Positions 1 to 11,719 of a stretch of 64,000 nucleotides of DNA are shown here, piece by piece. Every line of letters starts with the position of its first letter. Position 1 is the stretch's first letter. A program made the position numbers and the translations under genes. The notes beneath the pieces are model-generated. The model made no database searches. It was not told where the DNA came from and worked only from the letters and a program-made list of their open reading frames with translations. The stretch is from Dipteris shenzhenensis (taxonomy: Eukaryota > Polypodiophyta > Polypodiopsida > Gleicheniales): NCBI GenBank assembly GCA_047967505.1, contig CM106541.1. One strand, written 5' to 3'.

Positions 1-600
1 TCAAGAATCAAAAGTTCACTTTTTGGCACTATCATTTCCACATAATAAATTTCACAATATGTCTCTATAATGGTACACTACTAATGCAAAAACTTCGATT
101 AAATCCTACTTTTGTACTTCTTGTTTTTAACAATCCTATTCACGTTTATAAAAAATCATGAGTTATTAATTTAAATCCATAAAAAATCACTTTCAAAATA
201 AAGATTATTAATATAATTTAATCCAAAAGAATGCACTTAAAATTTGATGTAGAAAACTATAACACTCTTGAAGTCCCAAAAAATTTAAAATTTAAAATAG
301 ACAAGAGGCATGGAAGACTCTTTAAATGTGCTCCAAAAATAGTAATAGCTATGCTTGAAAATTTACATTATCATATGCTTACAAGAAATATTGCTCTCCA
401 TGAGTCTTTGTACAAAGGAGTCTGACATGCAGCCTTTTCAATAACTCAATTATGCCTTTACAAATGTGTTAAGTACATATGGGCAACTTGTTTGTTTGAA
501 TGTCCGATTCATTGCCACTTGTTGCTTGGATGCCTCATTCCATCTCGTCTGAAGACCGTCTTTATTGATGCTTGAATGATATTGTTATGGGCATTCTTCA
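1..600. other. AT-rich intergenic sequence
   Basis: No recognisable coding, RNA or repeat signal. A 64-codon open stretch at 231-425 (+) is Lys/Asn-rich, lies in very AT-rich DNA and matches no family I know, so I do not call it a gene. Confidence 0.5.
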
Positions 601-724
601 TTTGCGCTATTTCCTTCTACTTCCTCCTTAGTGAGCATCTTCAAAAACTCTGTAATGTGCGAAATAATGGGTAGCAGTATTCTTATTTTTTCTTCTACAT
701 CATATCCCATGTGCTTCTCCTTTT

Positions 725-980
725 TCAAATAGCCAATATATAGTATATTGTTATCCTGGTTCTGGAATTCCTACCCCTTGGCTCATACCATAGTGCTGTA
801 AATGTTGCAACTTTTCCCTTGTCATCCATGCTCACTTCCACCACTTTTGCAACCCAAAACTTAACATTCTCATGCTCATCGTCCGATGGTCGAACTGCAA
901 CAAAACAGCGGATGTCGTCTATGTCTACTTCAAGCATAAACTCTCTCTTCCTCGGTCCACAATATGGACATGGGAGTCGC
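725..980 (-). pseudogene. Decayed coding region, downstream half (interrupted by copia insertion)
   Basis: Reading leftwards from 980, the minus strand is open through a CPYCG cysteine pair and a segment containing FVAVRP and FWVAKVVEV, ending at a stop near 725. It begins exactly where the 5' LTR of the copia element starts. The matching upstream half lies beyond the other LTR, at 3942-4240. The composition (short Cys pair, acidic and aromatic residues) suggests the product of an older mobile element or host gene, but I do not recognise the family. Two halves of one reading direction split at LTR boundaries argue for insertion into a pre-existing coding sequence. Confidence 0.4.
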
Positions 981-1228
981 TATTGAGAGTTCACACTCAA
1001 CATCATGTGGCATAGCACCATCATGTGATCATATGTGCATATCACTAACCTTATAGAGTGCTATAAAGGAAAGGGTTAGATCCCCTAACCCTAACCCTAA
1101 ATGAGTTTGTATATATTCTATTTTTTCAACTAAATCTAGTGTACAGTTAGTCATTTGTGGTGTGCTGTCTAGCTGCGCCCTCTCTCCTCATCTCCACTCT
1201 TCTCCTCTCCCTTCTTCATATTTTGTCA
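981..1228 (+). repeat. 5' LTR of copia element
   Basis: Begins TATTGAGAG (decayed from TGTTGAGAC in the 3' LTR) and ends TTTTGTCA. It shares near-complete sequence with 3685-3941, including a telomere-like CCCTAA triplet, the TATATATTC stretch and a C/T-rich terminal third typical of a transcribed R-U5 region. Confidence 0.88.
1067..1103. repeat. Telomere-like repeat with hairpin inside the LTR
   Basis: Three tandem CCCTAA units follow an inverted AGGGTTAG, so the segment can fold as AGGGTTAG paired with CTAACCCT around a short loop. The 3' LTR keeps the same layout with one base change (CCCTAACGCTAACCCTAAA). It is part of the LTR, not a chromosome end. Confidence 0.7.
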
Positions 1229-1230
1229 GT

Positions 1231-3590
1231 TGACTTTCATCGACAACTACAGCAGATATTGTTGGGTCTACTTTTTGAAAGAGAAATCTGAAGTGTTTTC
1301 CAGATTTCAAGAATTCAAAGCCATGGTAGAAAACTAGACAGGCAGAAAGATCAAAGCCATGAGATCAGATAGAGGAGGTGAATACATGTCTTTAGCATTC
1401 ATGAACTTTTGCAAAAATCACAGCATTCGAAGACAATTCACGTGTGCAAATACTCCTTAGCAGAATGCAAGAGCTAAAAGGAAGAATGGGACTTTAGCAA
1501 ACAGTGCTAGAGCAATGCTTAGTGAAAAGCATCTTCCGAATTAGTATTGGGTAGAAGCAATAGGTACTGCAAACTATTTGCTTAATCAGCTTCCTACCGA
1601 ACCGATATAGGGTATGACTCCTTATGAAGCATTCACTGGACACAAGCCACACATTGGGCATCTCCGCATATTTGGTTACATAGCATATGCCCACATACAT
1701 GATGATCATCTCGCTGGAAATTGGATGCGAAGTCACGCAAATGCATCATGGTTGGCTATAGTGAAGAAAGCAAAGCATACAAATTGTATGATCCCATCAA
1801 CCGCAAAGTCATTTTCTCCAGAGATGTAATCTTTGATGAGGAATCAGAATGGAAAACCTCACCTACACAGGAGATAGAAACATTGACTTCACAGTCATCT
1901 ACGAAATAGGTTGATGAAGAAGAGCAAGAATTTCCAGCAACACCCCAAGAAGAGCCACAACAGCTCAGATTGTCTACTAGGGACAGCAGACCTCCAGCCA
2001 GATTAACATATGCTCAGAAAGGCAAAGCAATTTATGTTAAAACCACCAACTATGCTCTCATGACTACCATCATGGCTACAGAAGAGCCAGTGACGCAGTA
2101 GACAAGCTGGAATGGCAAACTGCTATGAATGAAGAAATGGATGCTTTGTATAAGAATAATACTTGGGAATTATGCGATACAAACCAGACTAGTCGCAAGA
2201 GGATTTGCATAGCAATATGGTCAGGACTATGATGAGACTTATGCTCCAGTAGCAAAGATGGATTCCATACGGTTCTTGATATCACTAGCGACACTTAGCA
2301 AATGCAATGTGTATTAGCTCGATGTCAAGAATGCATTTCTCAATGGTTACCTAGACAAGGAAGTCTACATGCAACAACCAGCAGGTCATGTTGAACCAAG
2401 AAAGGAGAATAAGTTTTGCCATCTCAAGAAAAGTCTCTACGACTTAAAGCAAGCACCCAGAAGTTGGTACAGCAGAATTGACAAGTATTTTGCTTGGTTG
2501 AGAATGAGATAGGTAAAAGGTGAAGTATCTCAAGTCGGATAATGGAGGTGAATTTTATAGCCAAGAGTTTGATCATACTCTCTACTACAAAGTTCAAGGG
2601 GAAGACATTACTATTGCACTTTTGTACGTAGATGATATGATTGTGACAGGAAGCAAAAATAGCTTCATCAGAAAACTAAACAAGACTTATCTGTAGAATT
2701 CGACATGAAAGATCTTAGACTTATGCAGTATTGTCTTGGAATTGAGTTCTGGAGAGATTCAGATAGCACATTCATGAGTTAGCTCAAGTATGTTGACAGT
2801 CTCCTGAAACAAGTTTCATATGGCAAATTGCAAGATTGCAGCCACTCCCATGGAACAGAGTCTGAAACTTACTAAAGATTCAGAAAAGCCTACAGTCAAT
2901 GACAGATACTACAAGCAGCTCATCGGATCTCTTATATATCTGACAATCACACGGCCAGGTATTTGTTATGCAGTAAGCTCACTAGCACAGTTTATGGCGA
3001 ATCCAAAACAACCTCATTGGAATGCAGCCAAAAGAGTCTTGAGATACATCAGAGATACAAGACAGTTTGGGATAGAATACAGAGGAAGTCATCCACGGTT
3101 GCATGGATACTGTGACAGTGTGACTATGCTAGAGATCATGAGACCAAGAGATCGACAAAGGGATATGCATTTTTCCTTGGTCAAGGTGCTATATCATGGT
3201 TATCAAACAAATAGCCCACTATTTCTTTGTCTTCGACTGAAGCATAATATAGAGCACTCACTATAGGTGCATGTGAGGCTATATGGCTCAGAAGACTATT
3301 GTCAAAAACATATTACTTTGATGAGTCAAAGCCAACAACAATATATTGTGATAATCAATCAGCTCAAGCATTGGCCAAGAATCCTGTATATCTCACTCCA
3401 GGACAAAGCACATTGATGTCAAAGAGCACGTCATCAAAGAAAGAGTGTTACTTGGTGACATCACATTGCACCATTGTGATAGCAAAGAGAATGTTGCAGA
3501 CATCTTTACCAAACCACTCGGTAAGAGCTTTTCGAGAAACACCGATCAGCTCTTGGTTTGATGCAGAGGAAGGACATTTCCATTAAAGAG
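1231..3590 (+). pseudogene. Copia pol: integrase, reverse transcriptase, RNase H (broken)
   Basis: Order is integrase core (from [11 protein letters not shown], about 1245-1900), reverse transcriptase (about 2110-2700) and RNase H (about 2820-3590). The RT retains [10 protein letters not shown] and an intact YVDD box near 2630; RNase H retains CDNQSAQALAKNPVYL near 3330. Stop codons recur from the integrase onward (for example after AMVEN at about 1335), there are frame changes, and the RT has lost the stretch between NTWELCD and the conserved ARGFAQQYG region. It cannot make a polyprotein. Integrase-before-RT order identifies Ty1/copia rather than Ty3/gypsy. A duplicated ATCTTGAGGGAAGG just before the 3' LTR holds the polypurine tract. 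Confidence 0.88.
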
Positions 3591-3684
3591 GTGTGATGGA
3601 ATGTAATGCTCAGTCCTTCTTCGATTCCCCAGAATCATCATCTTGAGGGAAGGCCTACTTCATGATGTTGATCTTGAGGGAAGG

Positions 3685-3941
3685 TGTTGAGACTTCACGC
3701 TCAACATCATGTGATCACATGTGCATAGCACCATCATGTGATCATATGTGCATAGCACTAACCTTATAGAGTGCTGTAAAAGAAAGGGTTAGATCCCCTA
3801 ACGCTAACCCTAAATGGGTTTGTATATATTCTATTTTTTCAACTAAATCTAGTGTACAGTTAGTCATTTGTGGTGTGCTCTCTAGCTGTGCCCTCTCTCC
3901 TCATCTCCACTCTTCTCCTCTCCCCTCTGCATATTTTGTCA
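3685..3941 (+). repeat. 3' LTR of copia element
   Basis: Starts TGTTGAGAC after a GAGGGAAGG polypurine tract and ends TTTTGTCA. It aligns with the 5' LTR apart from scattered substitutions and a duplicated CATGTGATC-type segment near its start. Confidence 0.88.
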
Positions 3942-4240
3942 TTCACAGTAGTGAATCAAACTCATTTTCAAAGACATCAAACGATGGGCGCAAGTCATTA
4001 CCAACATTTGGCCAAAATAAAGGCCGTTTTGCTTTAGCATCATCTGCTCGCATATTCTCAAGGTCCTTTATCAATTGATAGGTCTTCTTGAATACAAAAA
4101 CAGTGGTATGATCCTACTCGTCTTTTGCACCACTTCTGACAACATTGCGAATATCTTCACGAAACCAGTTATCTAGTTACTCTTACAGTGTCACTTCAGC
4201 TCTCTGGGTCTCATGATACACCCTAGAGCTGAGAGAGGGT
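3942..4240 (-). pseudogene. Decayed coding region, upstream half (interrupted by copia insertion)
   Basis: On the minus strand a frame reading LDNWFREDIRNVV, then KKTYQLIKDLENMRADDAKAK and LFWPNVGNDLRPSFDV runs down to the 3' LTR, with three stops upstream and one at the LTR edge. It is amphipathic and protein-like rather than random, and is probably the N-terminal side of the reading frame continued at 980-725. I do not recognise the family. Confidence 0.4.
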
Positions 4241-4600
4241 GTTGAGATATACATCTCTAGGTATCAGTAGAGAGTTGAGGGCCTTAGTTGTGGATGTGCT
4301 CGCCCAGTGAGAGCTAGGTCAGATGGCAGTTCTTAGGAGATCATGCTCAGTTTGGAGAGCGGACCAGTACCAGGCAGAGGGGGGAGCCAATGGGCCTAGC
4401 AAGACCTAGCTGACTAGAAGTCCCAGTTGGCTAGTGTATGGCAAGCTGGTCCAGCTGGGCCAACCATCTTCTAGGCTCCCCCAATTGAGGGCTATTTATA
4501 GCTCTCCCTCTCTCCTCATTTTTCACTATTCCTTGCCTTCTCCTGCAGCATCCAGCCTCCTCCAAATCCCTGAGTACACTCTGATCCTGCCGCTTCCTGA
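4241..4600 (+). repeat. Possible solo or 3' LTR (left end only defined)
   Basis: A purine run GAGAGAGGG is followed by TGTTGAGATATACATCTC, the usual polypurine tract/LTR start layout. A CTATTTATAG TATA-like box near 4492 precedes a C/T-rich tract, as in the copia LTR upstream. The right boundary and a partner copy were not found. Confidence 0.35.
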
Positions 4601-5640
4601 TCCCTAGATTCGCTGCTCTGCCATCTCTCTGCCTACAATTGTTTGCCTACTGCTGTTCCTGCATTAACAGCCCTTGATCTTTGCCTCCTCTGGGCCACTT
4701 CTTAGCTCTCTCTGAGTCTCCTTCTCGGATTATTTGCTCCCCTTCTCTTGGAAGTCATCTTTCTCTTCTTTGTTGACGATTGTATTCAGATTTACTGCCC
4801 ACTTTGGGGCTGGTCATACAGCAGTTTGTTCAGGCTCTCTTTCGTGTTCAATGTGTCTTCTCTGGTGCTCACTTTTCTGCTTCCGCTTTGTGTGTTTTCA
4901 CTTCGGACTTCAGAAAGCCTAGGCGCACACCTTTCCAGCAGCATCAGCAACTTTCCGGGACCAAAGCCTCAAGAAGATGTGCAAAATTGTCAAGATAGGG
5001 GGCATGAGAGAGAGGCAATGGTTAGCATGGCTGCAATGGCTTGAGCAAAGCGAGAGCAGGGCTGGCAGATAGGCGACCAAGCAGGGGAGCAAGTTCGCAA
5101 TCTAGGTGTCCAAGGCAAGAGGAGCAGTTAGTAGGCTAGGTGAGCTGGCAGATGGCAACTAAGTGAGAGAGGATGGGCATTGAAAAGCAAAAAGCAATCA
5201 AAAAGCAATCTGCTCCACATTTTAAGAAGATGACTTTCCTACATTAATTTCAACGTGTTGATTCCAAATCCGGTGTCGCTTTTTGCATACGAAGCTTCGT
5301 TTACTAGAGACGGTCACATTCACTTAAAGCCAATCATTCAATGTCATAGATCAATAAAGGGATCTAGTATGGATCATTGCAAATTTGGTTAGGCCCCACA
5401 ATTAGACATACACTATAAAAGCAAGAATTTACTTGTAGAATACTCAATCTACCATGAAAAGTATAAAACTTCACAACTAAGGTAGATGTCCTTGGGAGGT
5501 CTCCTAGTCCTCCTACTGTAACCAGCTTGGTCATTCTCTGATTACTTACTCTAATCTACCAATTGCATTATCTTTACCTACACATGCTTAATCTCTGCAT
5601 TCATAATTGTAAGCACATGCTGCATTTATGGCGATTGAAA
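4600..5640. other. Non-coding sequence
   Basis: C/T-rich to about 4950, then purine-rich. Overlapping open frames at 4734-5044 lie in three frames at once in low-complexity sequence and show no family motif. I see no gene here. Confidence 0.4.
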
Positions 5641-5675
5641 GTTGTGCACTTGCTGAATGTCAAATTACCCGGCTT

Positions 5676-5677
<2 letters not shown>

Positions 5678-5714
<37 letters not shown>
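5678..5714. repeat. (CT)n microsatellite
   Basis: About 18 uninterrupted CT dinucleotides. It terminates the gypsy RT fragment on its right, replacing what should be the rest of the RT. Confidence 0.95.
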
Positions 5715-5721
<7 letters not shown>

Positions 5722-6117
5722 TTTTTGGGGATTGGCAAGCAGCTTGTGTCTTTGAAACTCCTCAAAGACGATAGCAAGATGCTTTCGATGCTCCTCCTCA
5801 TTCTTGGAAAACTCAATCATATCATTGAAAAACGTGCCAACAAAAGCTCGATGAGCCCGAAAGATTTTGTCCATTATATGGTTGAATGTTGTGGGAGCAT
5901 TCACGAGACCAAAGGGCGTTACCAAAAACTCGTACAAACCGAAAGAAGTTCCGAATGCTGTCTTATGTACATCTTCTGTCCTAATTCGAACCTGATGGTA
6001 ACCACTCTTAAGATCAATATGACTAAAAACGGCTCCTCCCTTCAAACGATTCAAGATATCATCAATCATGCCCTAGTCTTGCAACATCGAAAAGCTTTGG
6101 GCAGAAGTACTGTTTGA
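5715..6117 (-). pseudogene. Ty3/gypsy reverse transcriptase fragment
   Basis: The minus strand encodes the central RT palm: IDDILNRLKGGAVFSHIDLKSGYHQ, then TPFGLVNAPTTFNHIMDKIF. The catalytic box reads FFNDM where gypsy elements carry Y-x-D-D, so the second aspartate is lost. The fragment is cut at its C-terminal side by the (CT)n tract and lacks RNase H and integrase. No LTRs lie nearby, so this is an isolated relic. Confidence 0.85.
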
Positions 6118-6408
6118 ATCCTTGAAAGGTTGTCTCTGTGACTGAGACTACAAACATACAATAGTAAAAGCTTAAAAAAGCATTCAACATTGGAGAGCTT
6201 ATAGTAAAGAAACAGATTGGCTGGGTTTAAAAACATCACTGCATAAAATAACCCATATTTTACTGCAAGCAAAGCTTCTTACATATTGTTCAGGCTTGGT
6301 TTCGTAATAGCTCAACCAAAGAATAATGCTTAAAATGAAATGCATGTACATTGAATAATCAAGCATGTGCCAGTATTCTGGTTGCATTTTTTCATTGAAG
6401 CATGAAAA

Positions 6409-6696
6409 TCATGTTCTTTCAAGATCAAATGAGTCATGAGGAAGCTCTTGCACCTGGCTGAGCTTTCCCTGCTCTGTGTTTGCACTAGAAGGCGAGGACT
6501 CCATACCTTTTGACATAAGCACGGAAAGCCTTCCTGGAAGCTTTGCAAATTCCCTGCTCCCTTGAAGTAATGCTGCTTTTTGAGGATTGAAGAGTAAAAG
6601 CTGCTGCATGTCCTTTTTATAGATAGTCCTAAGGTCATCACGTAATTTCTGGCTGATGGGTGAATCTGAAGTCCCCAAACCTGCCCGTTGCAGGGA
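6409..6696 (-). CDS. Putative 3'-terminal exon of an unidentified host gene
   Basis: On the minus strand a pyrimidine-rich acceptor ending TGTTTAG (6697-6703) opens a 95-codon frame ending at a stop at 6409-6411. The peptide begins SLQRAGLGTSDSP and includes LRDDLRTIYKKDMQQLLLF, LLQGSREFAKLPGR and a Ser/Glu-rich tail. A potential donor (AAAAG|GTATGG, about 6500) could end the exon earlier. Residue balance and absence of transposon motifs make this more host-like than its neighbours. I do not recognise the family. Upstream exons would lie above 6.7 kb; an open stretch at 7349-7549 (minus) is one candidate. Confidence 0.4.
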   Translation of the reverse strand, partial: SLQRAGLGTSDSPISQKLRDDLRTIYKKDMQQLLLFNPQKAALLQGSREFAKLPGRLSVLMSKGMESSPSSANTEQGKLSQVQELPHDSFDLERT

Positions 6697-6703
6697 CTAA
6701 ACA

Positions 6704-9130
6704 GTACCACAAGAAAACCAATCAAACTCCTTAAACCAAAAGACCAAAACAAAAAAACAGCTCTTCATTCACATAAACATCATCATCACAAATATGCCAA
6801 TCCCTTAGACTGATTTAACAACAAAATCTTCGTCAAATAAAACACTTATAGCTCACATGGTGCACCCCAAACCTCATGGGAATACAAGGTTCTTATTTAC
6901 ACTCTTACGTGCACTCCTTATAAGGCTTTGCACACCTGCTCTTGTAATCGCCTTGTCATCACTGATTTTGATTATACAAAACAGCTTCGAAGAAATTTAT
7001 CATGACTGTACAGAGTATTTTATGCTACTTTACTGTTTACAGGACAGCCAAATATCAGTTGGAGATTGGCTGATTGGCTATCAATAGGCCTGTGATACTA
7101 AGACCAAGCTTTGGTTTCTCTATCCTGATGGGCTTTATAAAGTACATGAAAAAAGCAGCTTTTATTTTAGCCTTTCAAAATCACAAGTCTCGTCATCTAA
7201 GCATATCCACAAACATGTTAATCTGCTTGTCTGAAGTCAAGCTATTTGTTCCAAAAGCTCTATATGAAATGGGACAAGTCATTTCCTTCTCATTTAAGTC
7301 ATCCACCCTATCCAAGCCTATAATCTAAGTGGCAATAGGAATGTCCATTCAGTACACAAGCAAGAGGGAAAAGCTAGAAACAAAGTTTCCATTCGCTTCA
7401 GCAAAGACAGAGCACAACAATCTGACAATCTTGGAGCTGGTTCTCCCTAGCTTGGGCTCTCCACATCTTGCTGAAGATTGTTCCCCTCTAAGCCTGTAGA
7501 AAGATGAATCAGATCTGGAGCTCATAGCTGAGGTAAAATTGGAGCACATGGAACCTGTGGCATAGCAGTCCAGACAGCAATAGATGGGAAGAATATCAGC
7601 CTCTAGATCTTACCCCTTACCTGGATAAGCGTCAACCTAGCCAACTACCTACAATCTCTTTCATCAATGCTCCTGGGTAGAAGTGCTCACCATGTTCCTA
7701 ACTACCCTTTTCACTTTATACATGAACCAACATAGTGCTTATCTCAAATTCAACATAGAAGTTACAGAGACAGGCATTTTGTGACCACGACCTCACAGCT
7801 GTGGTAACGCAAAGGTTATGGTCTTTAATACGTCGCACACAATGGTTTCCACATTGAGCTTCACATATGTAGGGGACCAAGAGGGCAATGTTTACATGGG
7901 AGTTAGTTTCTGTGGCCTCCTTTTCACTACACACCCGGAGACTCAACTCAAGAGGTGTGTGCAGCTTTAGCTTGGAGCTACAATGCTTCTGAGCTCACTT
8001 TGTACTAAGGATACAATTTGTGATGTAAGTGACCTCCTTTGGGAGAGTAGATCTCGAGGAGGATGATGAAATTGCAAGTTCATAGATTATCCAGAGTAAG
8101 CCCTTGGTGCCCCACACTATTATCCTTGCAGAGTTAGGCACAACTCACTTGGTAATCAATGCCCTCTTGAGCAGTTGCTTTTAGATTTGACCACCCCATT
8201 TTGTCTAGATATAGCTCAAAAAGGCCTTGGATTGGTAGGCCTCACATGCATGGGAGTCCTATGCTCCCCCATAAGTTCTGCATATGCCCATGTGGCAAGC
8301 TACCATGATGTCTACTTCCTCCAGAAGAAGTGCCTCTGGGAAGAGAATTTGCACAACACCTCCTTAAGAGCCCGCTGGAAGTCCCTCCTCAGGTTGGCCC
8401 CGGTTGTGATCCCTTGACAGACACAATCCTCCCGTTGGCTTTGCAATCATCTACGCGATTAGCTAAGGCATGGTATGCCAGAGTCACACAACGGTTCCTC
8501 TCACATGGATTGCCTACCTCATTCCACTAAAAATCTTGGATACACCATTGCTACCCCTCACCCAATTAGAAACTAATTGACTTATTCGAGTAGACCTTTT
8601 CAAACTAGAGATCTTGCAGCTGCCCACAAGATATGCAATTAAATTGGGACCACTTTATGAGGATCACAAAGGATCACTTCATTAAAAAGCCAAGATATCT
8701 TTATAGACACGTGCCATTGGGATAGCAATTGGCCACATTAGAGTGTCATCACATCATCAAAGAGTGTACACCACCGGTATGGGAGATCATTGGCAGCATA
8801 GTGGGATGGAATACTCAAGGGAAAGAGGATACAATGTAGCTATGGGCGAGAAAATAAAAGATTCTTCCAGAGTAAAAAGGTCCAGAAATTGTTAATGTTT
8901 GCTTTCTGGTTGCAATTTGTCAAACATTCATGTGCCTTCTCTCTGACACCTTCACTTCATGATATGGATAGTTTTTGTCCATTCTCTAAAACTGGAGCAC
9001 ATGGATTCTATCCAATAAGCATATGTCTACTTTTCAAGCAGCCAATTGGAACATTTTGCATGTGCATGCCAAATTCCAATGGTAAGCTTGTTATAGTTTA
9101 CATCCCATTAAGCATTGTTTGTCCTATTCT
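6704..9130. other. Region without a supported gene
   Basis: Mixed-composition DNA. A minus-strand open stretch at 7349-7549 with a TTTCTACAG acceptor-like site (near 7500) might be an exon of the gene at 6409-6696. Plus-strand open stretches at 6857-7328 and 8175-8530 show no domain, and the rest is stop-rich. I see no RNA gene or clear repeat. Confidence 0.35.
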
Positions 9131-9133
9131 CTT

Positions 9134-9640
9134 TTAAATAGAATAGGTTTTCATAAACCTTTCAACATTGTTCATGTAGTTCAAGTCTGCATGGCCCTTC
9201 ACTTGATCTTCTAGTTTTTTTATCAGAGTTTGATTCCTTTCGAATATTTGAAGGCCTAACATTTGAAAATGAACCAGTGTCTTGAGAAACTCCCTTTCTC
9301 TTTCTGTTACATCAGCATGCACGTCCCTATATCTTTGATATGTACCATCATCCTTGTAGTTTTCGGATGACGTTGTAGCCACTGCTTCCAATGCCTTAAA
9401 GGCATTGTCTTCTTGATGTGTCTTCTCAGCCCTAGCTCTCATTGTTTGCATCAATGTTGATGCCAACAAGAGGCAACAAGAGGCTATTTAGTCGTGTTGT
9501 GTCGATATCCTGTTGCATGGGCACATTTTGTGGAGGTTCAAAATCCGGCATATCCTGAATTGCCTCCTCTTCCTGTTGGATCTTTGCCTTGCCCAAGATG
9601 AAGTCAACATAGTTAGCTATTACAGATGAAGTCAACATAG
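9134..9640 (-). pseudogene. Relic of a coiled-coil ORF family (paralogue of 30877-33684)
   Basis: Minus-strand peptides QDMPDFEPPQ, IDTTRLNSLLL, ASTLMQTM, QEDNAFKALEAV and FLKTLVHFQMLGLQIFERN match, in order and at high identity, the protein encoded at 33684-31612. A 10-bp tandem duplication (CCTCTTGTTG repeated, about 9465-9485) shifts the frame between LNSLLL and ASTLMQ, and the right-hand part of the coiled coil is absent. At the two places where the larger copy has stop codons, this copy keeps Gln and Tyr. Only about 170 codons remain, so it is a truncated repeat copy. Confidence 0.8.
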
Positions 9641-10510
9641 TCGACTACTTCTTGAGTGATTGCTTGAGAAGGTTAGCTTGCAAATTAGTGCAGAAGATTG
9701 TAATCGGTATGAACAAAGAAGCAGCTCGAAATTCCAACTAATAGATTTGTGAATAGAATTCACAAATAGAATTCAGTTTGCAGAACATAAAATTTTATTT
9801 GTGAACCTTTGTTTGGGCTTATTAAAGGTTGGCTTTAACCTAAAAGTTATTGGACAGGGGTTAAAAGGTCCATTTTACTCCTCTTTTGCAAGGCCCTTTG
9901 GGCATCATACAAATTGATTTTTTGGGGCACCATTCAAAATCCATTTTTTGGGCCTTGTTTTTTGGGAATTGAGGCAATATTTTGAGCATTATTTTGCTAG
10001 TTTCCAAAGTGAAAAAATGGTTTATTCAGCCCTCATTTGATGCCATTTGGATGCAAGTTGATGCACTTTGGGGCCAATTTTGGATGCCCTATGCTATGAT
10101 CAAACATTGGAGATGTCTGGTGGGATTATGCAATGATTTGTGATGCTTTGGGCACTAACTTGAAGTGCAAAATTGAGTGTATTTTGATTAGCATTACTAC
10201 ATGGACACTGTATTTTTTAAGCTCCCTGCATTCATATCATACAATCAACCTCATGGCCATTTCACTCCCTCATCATAGAGATCGGCTCTTTCTCTTTCTA
10301 GTGAGTGGGTTGCATACTTTCTTGAAGGTGTAGGTACATCAGTTTGGCAACTTGACATATGCTAGTTGGATGCCTATGTGACGTGACAATTCTGTTAGAG
10401 TGCATTCAGTACATGCTGTAGTGGTTTATGTGTTTGTGATTGTGGCACTTGGATAGTGATCTTTTGGCACATTTTGAGGTGGATATATCGAGGTTTTTTT
10501 GAAAAATTGT
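9640..10510. other. Non-coding sequence upstream of copia gag
   Basis: T/G-rich, no long frame, no primer-binding site found. It could be the decayed LTR and leader of the copia gag that follows, but no partner LTR was identified. Confidence 0.35.
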
Positions 10511-10538
10511 GTGAGATTTGCTATTGGCATTGTTCATC

Positions 10539-11470
10539 ATGTTGTCATCTCAATCGGAGCACGAGACGTACAACATTAAGAAGTTCAATGGCACGAACTT
10601 CTTGCTCTGGAAAGAGCAAATACAGGATGTGCTCATTCAAAAGATGTTGTTGAAGCCCTTGAAGGGGATAGCGGCTGTGCCTGCAGCCATGTCTACGGAG
10701 GATTGGAATGAGTTGGATGCATTAGCAAAGTTACTGTCTTCATCTTGCAGAGTCAATATACTTCGTTGTTGTCAATGAACAGACTATGCATGAGCTGTGG
10801 AACAAGCTATGTGCCACATATGAAAAAGAGATTGCTGCCTCCAATAAAGTCTATCTCATGAAGCGGTTGCTCGAGCTGTAGATGAAAGAGGGTGGATCCA
10901 TTGCATCGCACCTCAATGAATTCAATATCATCTTCAGTCAACATCAAGCACAAAAGCTGAATTTTGATGCAGAGATGAAGGCAATATTTCTCTTATGTTC
11001 ATTGCCCTCATCATGAGATACTTTCTGCATAGCTATCACTAACTTTGCACCTGGTGGAGTACTAAATTTTGATGATGTTGTGGGTAGTTTGCTTGCAAAA
11101 AAAATTAGGAAAAAGTCCATGGATCATGGCCAGTAGGATGCAACTTTGAATGTGGAAAGAGGTAGAAGGTAGTTTAGGGAGAAATCCAAGAAAAGAGGCA
11201 GGTCACACAATAAATCACATAGTCACAAGGACATAAATTGTTATCACTGTGGAAAGAAAGGTCACATCAAGCATGAATTCTATGCATGGAAAAGGAAGCA
11301 GAAAGAGAACAAAAAGGATGCAAACAAGAAGAAAGAGGTGCAGATAAATGACAAAGGCAAAGCAAAGATTGAGGAAGGTGAGATAGGGGCTGTTGGGCAA
11401 CAGTCTGAGCTTACTAATAGCATCCAATTGGGCTGTACATCAGGACAACAAATTGGTAGATCATGATCAT
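10539..11470 (+). pseudogene. Copia gag (UBN2-type) with zinc knuckle, broken
   Basis: Begins MLSSQSEHETYNIKKFNGTNFLLWKEQIQDVLIQK, the usual plant copia gag opening. After a frame change near 10740 it continues LWNKLCATYEKE, ASHLNEFN and FLLCSLPSS, and ends in a CCHC knuckle CYHCGKKGHIKHEF in which the last Cys has become Phe, followed by a Lys-rich linker. Stops and frame changes break it. Protease, integrase and RT do not follow. The knuckle and linker closely match the minus-strand copia fragment at 58.1-59.0 kb, so both belong to one family. Confidence 0.82.
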
Positions 11471-11719
11471 CTGGAGAGAGAGTTTCCTTGTAGGCATCCC
11501 ACCGATTTGTGGGGTAATTGAGTATTTTTTCATGCTGAGTTGTTTGGATTCCTCTCTTTATTGTTGCTGTATATTCCTGTCATTCTTCTATCATAGTTGG
11601 CATGAACAATTCTTTATGTTGCTTGTATGTGGTGCTTGAGCGATTCGATACTGCGTATTTTCTCACCATAGGGAGATCCGGAGCACATGGGGTAGATGAA
11701 TCTATGCACAGCTCGGAGG

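Larger units (their letters stand above)
981..3941 (+). mobile_element. Ty1/copia LTR retrotransposon, internally deleted and decayed
   Basis: Two matching LTRs (981-1228 and 3685-3941) flank a degenerate copia pol on the plus strand. The integrase core begins only about 10 bases after the 5' LTR, so primer site, gag and protease are missing. The candidate TSD (976-980 GTCGC against 3942-3946 TTCAC) matches at only 3 of 5 bases, consistent with an old insertion or with coincidence. The flanks are halves of a decayed minus-strand coding region, so the element looks nested. Confidence 0.9.

Noticed and set aside
1083-1103. True interstitial telomere or chromosome end
   Set aside because: Only three units and copied in both LTRs of one element.
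4734-5044. Three overlapping open frames
   Set aside because: Low-complexity C/T-rich DNA open in all frames; no start context, splice site or domain.
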